Origin: Desulforhopalus sp.
GTDB taxonomy: Bacteria; Desulfobacterota; Desulfobulbia; Desulfobulbales; Desulfocapsaceae
Assembly (NCBI GenBank): GCA_030247675.1
Contig: JAOTRX010000002.1
Coordinates: forward strand, 868,001 to 932,000
Direction of reading: 5' to 3'
Length of the DNA stretch: 64,000 nt
Below, piece after piece: positions 57,897 through 64,000 of the stretch. Position 1 is the first letter of the stretch; every line of letters begins with the position of its first letter. Made by a program: the position numbers and the translations under genes. The notes beneath the pieces are model-generated. The model saw only the letters and a list, made by a program, of their open reading frames with translations. It did not search any database and was not told the origin of the DNA.

Positions 57897-58340
57897 ATGG
57901 AAACAAAAAAATATTTAGACATGGCAATAGCTGAAGCGCGCCAAGGTGAAAAAGAAGGTGGAATACCTATAGGTGCAGTAATTGTTTGTCAGGGTAAAGT
58001 TATTGGTAAAGGCAGAAATAAGAGGATTCAAGAGGGCAGCGTTATTAAACATGGTGAAATGGATGCACTGGAAAACGCCGGGAGATTAACCTCTGCTATT
58101 TACCAATCATCAACTCTCTATACGACGCTTTCTCCCTGCCCAATGTGCAGCGGGGCAATCCTTTTGTATGGAATCAAAAAAGTTGTTGTTGGGGAAAATA
58201 GCAACTTTTTGGGTGACGAAGATCATTTACGGAAAAATGGCGTCGAGGTAATTGTATTACAAGATGACGAGTGCATTCAGATGATGAAATCCTTTATCAA
58301 AAGAAATCCTCAATTATGGAATGAGGATATTGGCGTATGA
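57897..58340 (+). CDS. cytosine deaminase, yeast Fcy1-like
   Basis: 147 residues with a zinc-dependent CDA fold. Zinc site: H52 and catalytic E54 in KHGEMDAL, C81 and C84 in TLSPCPMCSGAI; the residue between histidine and glutamate is glycine rather than the usual alanine. The C-terminus NPQLWNEDIG and the stretch VVGENSNFLG are strongly reminiscent of the fungal cytosine deaminase Fcy1 rather than of bacterial CodA. The enzyme should convert cytosine to uracil; uptake and phosphoribosylation genes (uraA, upp) are 16 kb away. The gene is AT-rich compared with most of the window. Another nucleobase deaminase activity is possible. Confidence 0.85.
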   Translation: METKKYLDMAIAEARQGEKEGGIPIGAVIVCQGKVIGKGRNKRIQEGSVIKHGEMDALENAGRLTSAIYQSSTLYTTLSPCPMCSGAILLYGIKKVVVGENSNFLGDEDHLRKNGVEVIVLQDDECIQMMKSFIKRNPQLWNEDIGV

Positions 58341-58455
58341 CAAAATAGTCTGAAGGGTAGAGTTTGCCCCTATTCCACCTGCGTTTTCTTGCGTGATTGG
58401 CAAATGGCAAGGAACGCCTCGCAGGGCGTCGCTCCGGAGGCTGCCCGGAACTGTT

Positions 58456-59904
58456 TTAATGGCGCGCGAAGCGAATTATCCCTCCAAGGGTCCCCACATA
58501 GGCTGAGCCGTCCGGCCCGATGGCGATTCCGGAATAGTGATTATTGAACTTCAATTCGTCCTCTCCCGCTTTCTTGGCAAATACTGCCTTCCCCGTAGCG
58601 CCGCTGAGCCCGGTAAAGTACCACCCGGCTTTGTCTTTTGCGTAGGTGTAGACCATGCCGCTTTCCGCCGAATATTTCGACACGACCGACGGGACGATGA
58701 TGTCGGCATCCCATACCTTCTCGCATTGTCCGTCAGGGGAAATATCTATTTTTGTCACCCCTGGCGTGGACAGCTTGCCGATGAAATGGATGGCCCGCGG
58801 ATACCCGTAATTGTTCTCGACAATAATGGAATTGCCGAAAGCGATGAGAGAATTCTCTGTCGCCGACGCCCCTTCTTTAAAGACAGGGACCCGGCAGATC
58901 AGGCGGTTTTCGGTAACGCTCGCCTGTCGCCTGTAAACCAGCACGTTCATACGGGGCTCTGCGTTGTCGGTGATCGCTACGTAATCCTGGCCAATGAGCG
59001 TTGGTGTCGTGCCTGAGCCCTGGCTGAACTGCCCAGGTTTTCGTCTCGTACCACGATCGTATTCCTCGCGCCAGGTCACCGCCGGCTTGCCGTTGGCATC
59101 GGCATCGAGCCGGTACAGAGCGTGATCCGAAACAACATAGACCCCACCGCTTTCATCCACCGCGAAGGAATTGAAAATGCCCTCGCTGACTGTTGCCGCG
59201 CCATCTGTTTGCGCGAGAGTAATGGTTTTCGGCGCGGTGCCTTTTTCCACCGTCCCCACCAATCCCTCTTCGGTCACGAACCACAGCCGTCCGTTCCAGT
59301 CGGGAAGGGCGGATTCAATATGCGCGGGATCGGGCAGCGATGTCAGGTCAAAATCGGTCTCAATTCGAAAAACTGGGGGATTGCCGGTTGCCTCCAGCCT
59401 GAAGATATGCTTGTTGACGGTAGGAACGACGATGCGGTCCAGGTTGTCGATGTAGAAATATCCCGCGCCGGCCGCTCCGAGGTTAGTGCTGGACGGCAGC
59501 TCATACGAGGCATTTGTTGCCAGGGTGACAGGGTCGAGAAGATACACGGCCCGACCGCCGTCCGCTCCTGTGCAGAGGGTCTTGATTGCTCCCTGGCTGT
59601 CGAAGGCAATTGTCACGCATAGCCTGTTCATGGGCTTTGTGGTCATGGTGAGATTGCCGTCAGTGGGACCGGCAACGGCATAGGAATCGGTCATATAGGC
59701 ATCGTTATGAACGTTGCTGCGGCCGTTTGCTGCCATGAAAGGATGGGCAGGGGGCGTCCAGCCTGGTGAAATAGAGCCCGTAGGGCCGACGCTACAGCCC
59801 GGCGCCGCCAGCAACACGAAGAACAGGAAGGCACCGTACATTGTGGCCGGTATTTCCTGATACGGCGCGGATGATTGATCCCGGCTATTTCGTTTATTTT
59901 TCAT
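58456..59904 (-). CDS. lipoprotein with a beta-propeller-like body
   Basis: 482 residues. After MKNKRNSRDQSSAPYQEIPA comes a hydrophobic segment ending LLAAPGCS, a lipobox, so the protein is probably anchored in a membrane. The body shows repeating short blade-like units such as GRAVYLLDPVTLATN, GRLWFVTEEGLVG, GGVYVVSDHALYRLDADANG and GSAYVGTLGGIIRF, typical of a seven-bladed or similar propeller. ATG 59904 is used. No catalytic residues are recognised. It is on the same strand as the ATP-grasp gene but 175 bp downstream. Confidence 0.7.
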   Translation of the reverse strand: MKNKRNSRDQSSAPYQEIPATMYGAFLFFVLLAAPGCSVGPTGSISPGWTPPAHPFMAANGRSNVHNDAYMTDSYAVAGPTDGNLTMTTKPMNRLCVTIAFDSQGAIKTLCTGADGGRAVYLLDPVTLATNASYELPSSTNLGAAGAGYFYIDNLDRIVVPTVNKHIFRLEATGNPPVFRIETDFDLTSLPDPAHIESALPDWNGRLWFVTEEGLVGTVEKGTAPKTITLAQTDGAATVSEGIFNSFAVDESGGVYVVSDHALYRLDADANGKPAVTWREEYDRGTRRKPGQFSQGSGTTPTLIGQDYVAITDNAEPRMNVLVYRRQASVTENRLICRVPVFKEGASATENSLIAFGNSIIVENNYGYPRAIHFIGKLSTPGVTKIDISPDGQCEKVWDADIIVPSVVSKYSAESGMVYTYAKDKAGWYFTGLSGATGKAVFAKKAGEDELKFNNHYSGIAIGPDGSAYVGTLGGIIRFARH

Positions 59905-60079
59905 AGTGTCACCTGTAAGAGCCCAGAGTTCCCATCAGAGTTTTTCTTCGGTGAGGTTTGTGTTTTTGAGATTGAGGATAAAATATCAAATCAATGGAAC
60001 AATGCCAAGTCTTCATTTTTACGGAATTAATTGGGCTGAGAGCTCCAGTGGCCTTTGCAGAGCTCAACGGCAAGGCCGC

Positions 60080-62113
60080 TCAAGATTGCGGTTTGACGGC
60101 CACCAAGATCATCCGTCGAGAGGTCTCATCAAATGGCGTCAAGTCTTCACCGTACACCTGTTTGAGTTGCAATCCGGCCAACTGCAGGAGCAGTCTGTAC
60201 TGGGGCAGGGAATACATGCGAACCCCGGATGTGATCTTACGTTGTCTATCGGGGCCGGTAAGCGTCAGATGGGTTATCAGCTTCTCCGTTACCTCATCCC
60301 AGAGCACACTGCTCTGCTTACCGGTCTCAGCTTCTTCCCTACGGACAAGATTGCCCAGAATGCCTTGGCGATTGGGCGCTTCAATGAGCAACCGGCCGCC
60401 GGGGCGCAGGGCATCCGCGAAACATAAAAGCACCTGAAAATCATCTTCTATGCCGAAATAGCCGAAGCTGTTAAACCAGTTGACTATGGCGTCAAAGGTG
60501 TTTTTGTCGCCCAGTTCACGCATGTCACCGACGCGCAGCTGAGCGGGGACACCGGCCTCTTTGCAACGTTCACCGGCACGGGCGATGAATCTGGGGTTCA
60601 GGTCGACGCCGGTTACGATAGCGCCTTGCTTGGCCAGATGCACACCGATACGCGCATCGCCGCAGGGGCAGTCCAGCACATGCTCTCCGGCCGAAAGCCC
60701 AAGCGCCCGCCAGATGATGTCCGCATCCCGCTGCGACTCGGTTTCCGGCTTAAGCCAGCATTCGTCAGGCACATGGGCGAACCAGTCCTCCTGGCTTGCA
60801 AGAGATGCATTGGCTGGGCTCATCTCGAACAGCAGGTTTTGCGCTTCGATCTCCAGCTCCCGCAGGGTAGCCCAGTCGGCATCTACCACCGACTGGTCCT
60901 GATGGTAGAGAAAGACATAGGCCGGACTGGTGAGCAGGTCGACGGTACGGGGCACATGACCCTTGGAAAGCGCACCGATGAAGTTGCCATAACGCGCGGA
61001 GGGGAGGCGTGTGGCCAGGGTAATAGCTGGAATAGCCTGGATGGCCCCTTCCTGGGTGGAGATGAGGGTTTTCATGCACATGGCGTGACTTGGTCGGTAC
61101 TCTCTTTCGGCATTGGCGGCAAAGGCCCCGGCATCCACATAGCTGTCCACGGCCCATTGGACCTGGGTATGGCCTACCGATTCCTCGATCAGATCCTGGG
61201 GAAACGCCCCGCCCATCGGGCGTGCGCCGGATTCAATGAGCACCGGGCCTTGATCGGTTACCATGATTTCGGTGTGGGCCGGACCGATGCGGATGCCGAG
61301 GGCATCCAGCACCTGGAAGGTGTAGGCGAGAATAGCACGCATTTCCTGGTCCAGGGTGCGCACCAGCCGGGTCCGGTCATAGAGGGGAGCGCCGCCTGGC
61401 GTGGGAATCTTTTCATATGCCCACAGGTCGGACAGGATATGCCTGCCCGCCCGGGACACGGTGTTGACCGCATATTCGCGCCCCTTGGCGCATTGCTGAA
61501 CAAGCACCTGGGCATTACGGTCGCCGAACTGGGTACATGTGCCCAGAAGTGCCGCCAAGGCCTCTTTGAGTTCTTCGGCAGAGCGGCAGAAGCGCACACC
61601 TTCGGTGGCGGCGCTGCGTAGAGGCTTGACCACAACCGGCCAGGAACCGATGTCCGCGGCAAAGGCAAGCGCCTCATCAATGTTGTCGGTGGCCAGTGAA
61701 GCCAGGGATGGCAGGCCGGCTTTGGCCAAAATGGCGTGCATGGCCAGCTTGTCGCGCCGGATATGGCTTGTGGCGGCATCGTTGCCGGGCAGGCCCAGGC
61801 GGAGGGCCAGCAGATCAGCCATTTCAACGCCCATCTCGCACCCGGGCATGACACAGCAGGGGGCCATGCCGGCCAAGCTGGCGATCAGTTTGTCGAGGTC
61901 GTTCCAGCCATGAAACATGGCGTCGTAATCATGGCGCATGTGCTCAAGGGCCTCGGATATGTAGGCCTCAAGCTCCGGGGAGTTTTTTTCTGTCCCGGAT
62001 GCGACATGGACAGGCCGCAGGCCTTTTTCCCTTATGGCTTTTGGATAGAACTGGCCTGTTGAATAGCCATCGACGACAAGAGCAACGTTAAAGGACGTAA
62101 TGTTTTGATCCAT
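60080..62113 (-). CDS. fusion of an ATP-grasp ligase and a SAM-dependent methyltransferase
   Basis: 677 residues. The first 420 or so form an ATP-grasp ligase of the L-amino-acid-ligase type: ALVVDGYSTGQFYPKAIREKG at the start (BacD-like pre-ATP-grasp), SWPVVVKPLRSAATEGVRFC, LVQQCAKGREYAVNT and VLIESGARPMGGAFPQDL, with the metal-binding and nucleotide loops. From about residue 450 comes a class I methyltransferase with motif I VLDCPCGDARIGVHL (near 481) and later GVDLNPRFI and NWFNSFGYFG. Domain order predicts that an amino acid or acid is joined to an amine and a methyl group is added, i.e. a small natural product. The gene appears alone, in no visible cluster. Product unknown. Confidence 0.85.
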   Translation of the reverse strand: MDQNITSFNVALVVDGYSTGQFYPKAIREKGLRPVHVASGTEKNSPELEAYISEALEHMRHDYDAMFHGWNDLDKLIASLAGMAPCCVMPGCEMGVEMADLLALRLGLPGNDAATSHIRRDKLAMHAILAKAGLPSLASLATDNIDEALAFAADIGSWPVVVKPLRSAATEGVRFCRSAEELKEALAALLGTCTQFGDRNAQVLVQQCAKGREYAVNTVSRAGRHILSDLWAYEKIPTPGGAPLYDRTRLVRTLDQEMRAILAYTFQVLDALGIRIGPAHTEIMVTDQGPVLIESGARPMGGAFPQDLIEESVGHTQVQWAVDSYVDAGAFAANAEREYRPSHAMCMKTLISTQEGAIQAIPAITLATRLPSARYGNFIGALSKGHVPRTVDLLTSPAYVFLYHQDQSVVDADWATLRELEIEAQNLLFEMSPANASLASQEDWFAHVPDECWLKPETESQRDADIIWRALGLSAGEHVLDCPCGDARIGVHLAKQGAIVTGVDLNPRFIARAGERCKEAGVPAQLRVGDMRELGDKNTFDAIVNWFNSFGYFGIEDDFQVLLCFADALRPGGRLLIEAPNRQGILGNLVRREEAETGKQSSVLWDEVTEKLITHLTLTGPDRQRKITSGVRMYSLPQYRLLLQLAGLQLKQVYGEDLTPFDETSRRMILVAVKPQS

Positions 62114-62251
62114 GTTGATAATCCTATTTTTTTCAGCGTTACAGGTCTGACTTCATTTTTTTTGAAAATAAATGCGTTTCCTCTTTCATCGCCAATGAGG
62201 GGAGAAAATGGCCGAAAAACTGCCCCCCTTCCCTAGGGTGACCAGCTTTTT

Positions 62252-62307
62252 TATACCGCAAGGGTATAAATATGGTTTGCGCAGGCAAACTACTCATCTC
62301 AGCTTTA
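62252..62307 (+). repeat. dispersed intergenic repeat, copy 6 (divergent)
   Basis: TATACCGCAAGGGTATAAAT, ATGGTTTGCGCAGGCAAACT, ACTCATCTCAGCTTTA. The first hairpin (TATACC/GGTATA) is perfect; the second half diverges and can form TTTGC-GCAG-GCAAA instead. It lies 209 bp upstream of the porin start, same strand. Confidence 0.7.
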
Positions 62308-62350
62308 AAAAATTCCTCCAATCAATGAGAATATCATAAATTCAGAAATC

Positions 62351-62379
62351 TTGACAAAAACTCGCGTCACGTTTAGCAT
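62351..62379 (+). promoter_or_regulatory. sigma-70-type promoter of the porin gene
   Basis: TTGACA, a 17-base spacer and TAGCAT, 138 bp before the porin ATG. The -35 box is perfect and the -10 box matches four of six positions. Confidence 0.65.
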
Positions 62380-62516
62380 AGGCCGCACAAATCAAGTCTT
62401 TGCTGGCTTTTTCCTGAAAAATTGAAAGGTTCTGCTGGTGGTCAGCGCATTGAGCCGGGCAAAGGATTAATGACTCCTCGCAAAGAGGGGTGAAACATCA
62501 TCAAGAGAGAGAAAAA

Positions 62517-63770
62517 ATGAAGAAAATTATTGCCTCAGCGGTCGGTCTTATGCTCGTGGGCGGAATTGCGACAACCGCCTCCGCAGCATTGGAAAATCAG
62601 TTCGGAGGATACTGGCGCACCCGTTTTACCTTTGAAGATAATTTCTCAGGTAGAGACACTGCAAGTACGCAATATGTGGATACACGTACCCATTTATACT
62701 ACACGGCCAAATTCAGCGATGATTTCAAGTTTGTCAACAAATTTGAGTTCAATACCGGCTGGGGCGATACCACCGGTACACAAACGGTTGATGTCGACGG
62801 TACAAGCTACAAGGTCAGCTCTTCAGGCCTTGGAGCAGGTGGGGATCTCGGCGCCGACGGCAAGGGCAACTGGAGAATCAAGAATTCCTATGCTGATTTC
62901 AACGTGGGTTCCGCGCTGAATGCCAAGGTTGGTATTCAAGGTGCCGTTCTTGCCCGTGGCTTCCTCCTTGACGATGATTTCGCAGGTGTGACCCTTACTG
63001 GGAAATTTGGCAACGTCACTGTGCCGGTAGTTTGGATGAACTTGGATAACACCGAGGGTTACGGCTATGATATCGCTACCGCTTCCAGTATTGACCAGAA
63101 TATCCTGGCTGCATTGGCGGTTGTGCAAATCAACGACAAGATATCAGTTACCCCGTACTTCGTGTTCCACAACATTAAGGACGATGCCGCCGCCGATGAC
63201 AGCAAAAACTGGTATCTTGGTGCCGATGCCGACTTGAAATTCGGTGATGTCGCTGTTTGGGCCACCGGTATCTACAACGGCGGCGATGTCGCGGGTGTCG
63301 ATAACGTGGCATTCCTGGGTGCCGTTGGTGCTGATGCCGGCATCGTCCACGGTCAGTTCTTCTATGCCAGTGGCGATGACGGCAGTGATGCATCCGAGAA
63401 TAATACCTTCGTACAAGCTCCCGGTAGATCCTACTACTGGTCTGAGATCATGGGTTATGGTGTATTTGATAACAATTCCTCTAATGGGGCCCCTGCTGAC
63501 GGTATCAGCAACGTCTGGGCAGGCAACGCTGGTGTGACCATCAAACCGATGGACAAGCTGAAAATTGATGCTGATGTGTGGTATGCCTCCCTTGCTGAGG
63601 ATAATGCCGCCGGCGACACGGAACTCGGTTGGGAATTCGATGGCAAACTTAGCTATAATCTCTATGACAACCTGACCGCTGAGGCCGTTTTTGCATATCT
63701 TGTTTCCGGAGATGCTACAGGGGAAGAGGATGTGATGGAAGGTGGTTTGTGCTTGTCCCTTAAGTTCTAA
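62517..63770 (+). CDS. outer-membrane porin-like beta-barrel
   Basis: 417 residues with a signal peptide (MKKIIASAVGLMLVGGIATT, cleaved after ASA). The body has alternating short amphipathic strands, many aromatic and glycine residues and a terminal phenylalanine (CLSLKF), the usual barrel-assembly signal. Acidic loops (DDAAADDSKN, DNAAGDTELG) are notable. ATG 62517 follows AGAGAGAAAAA. The large, well-promoted gene with a strong terminator suggests an abundant general porin. Specific substrate unknown; sequence similarity to other Desulfobacterota porins is likely but was not tested. Confidence 0.85.
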   Translation: MKKIIASAVGLMLVGGIATTASAALENQFGGYWRTRFTFEDNFSGRDTASTQYVDTRTHLYYTAKFSDDFKFVNKFEFNTGWGDTTGTQTVDVDGTSYKVSSSGLGAGGDLGADGKGNWRIKNSYADFNVGSALNAKVGIQGAVLARGFLLDDDFAGVTLTGKFGNVTVPVVWMNLDNTEGYGYDIATASSIDQNILAALAVVQINDKISVTPYFVFHNIKDDAAADDSKNWYLGADADLKFGDVAVWATGIYNGGDVAGVDNVAFLGAVGADAGIVHGQFFYASGDDGSDASENNTFVQAPGRSYYWSEIMGYGVFDNNSSNGAPADGISNVWAGNAGVTIKPMDKLKIDADVWYASLAEDNAAGDTELGWEFDGKLSYNLYDNLTAEAVFAYLVSGDATGEEDVMEGGLCLSLKF

Positions 63771-63805
63771 TTTGCGGCACGCATCAGCGAGTTTATATTG
63801 ACGGC

Positions 63806-63846
63806 AATAAGCCCGGTGGAGGAAACTTCACCGGGCTTATTTTTTG
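63806..63846 (+). terminator. Rho-independent terminator of the porin gene
   Basis: Thirteen-base stem AATAAGCCCGGTG / CACCGGGCTTATT with a 10-base loop and a T run. Beyond it, 63847-64000 shows no gene. Confidence 0.9.
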
Positions 63847-64000
63847 GTATTGAACCTGAATTCCGGTAACCTGCCGGGCAGATTCAATATGAAAATCGCT
63901 CTAAAAAAGGCCGGATAGAAAACCGACACGGAGGTCAAGGTTTAGCGCCGGAAAGCAAATATCCTTGAAGCATCGGCATAGGTGAAAAGTAACACCAGGA

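Noticed and set aside
1..64000. CRISPR arrays, rRNA genes or complete insertion sequences
   Set aside because: No regularly spaced direct repeats, no rRNA-like stretches and no transposase frame could be found by reading.

Overview
The window looks like a chromosomal segment of a Gram-negative, mostly GC-rich anaerobe, most likely a Desulfobacterota (sulfate- or sulfur-reducing delta-proteobacterial) relative. The reasons are a D. gigas Mop-type molybdenum aldehyde oxidoreductase with sulfur-transfer partners, the HD end of a Desulfovibrio DVU_1551-type NTP transferase, a TRAP transporter, a D-lactate-dehydrogenase-type FAD/Fe-S oxidoreductase, several large hybrid histidine kinases, lipoproteins and an outer-membrane porin. 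The taxonomic call is inference; there is no rRNA.

Layout. 0-9 kb: tail of a molybdenum-cofactor type NTP transferase/HD protein; an AT-rich two-gene cassette (DUF488 protein plus an unknown partner with ATGA coupling); an acetyl-CoA hydrolase/transferase-GNAT fusion; and a minus-strand operon of aldehyde oxidoreductase, a TusE/DsrC-like protein and a cysteine desulfurase-like enzyme. 9-12.6 kb: an MFS transporter and a TetR regulator that share an operator motif, a universal stress protein and tRNA-Leu(CAA). 12.7-17.8 kb: a 1326-residue fusion of an AMP-forming ligase, a GNAT-like region and a phenylalanine ammonia-lyase-like MIO enzyme, preceded by a stand-alone paralogue of its GNAT region. 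18.2-23.3 kb: a ketopantoate-reductase-like gene with a complete TRAP transporter, a small acidic protein and a Bax-inhibitor-1 family membrane protein. 23.4-26.5 kb: a gene-poor region that begins at the 3' half of a broken tRNA-Lys still followed by its terminator, which is a likely integration scar; it carries a Cys-rich protein, unknown proteins and remnants. 26.5-30.2 kb: a CsoR-controlled heavy-metal P-type ATPase, small proteins and a LysE-type exporter. 30.8-40.4 kb: two related hybrid kinases flanking a lipoprotein and polyphosphate:AMP phosphotransferase. 40.7-46 kb: upp-uraA uracil salvage and the FAD/Fe-S oxidoreductase. 46.5-50.6 kb: an Rrf2 regulator divergent from a flavin-binding protein, a secreted transglutaminase-like protein and an HD-GYP response regulator. 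50.7-56.1 kb: an 1823-residue BvgS-like kinase. 56.9-58.3 kb: an AT-rich patch with a SHOCT lipoprotein, a SemiSWEET-like protein and a yeast-Fcy1-like cytosine deaminase. 58.5-63.8 kb: a propeller-like lipoprotein, an ATP-grasp/methyltransferase fusion and a porin.

The most unusual items are a 55-57 bp dispersed repeat present six times in intergenic DNA (three copies and more on each side of the window, in both orientations), the ligase-GNAT-ammonia-lyase fusion with its paralogue, the ATP-grasp-methyltransferase fusion, the DUF488 cassette, and the interrupted tRNA-Lys. Metabolically the window joins molybdoenzyme maturation, pyrimidine salvage (deaminase, UPRT, permease), phenylpropanoid-type chemistry from phenylalanine, metal efflux and cyclic-di-GMP/two-component signalling.
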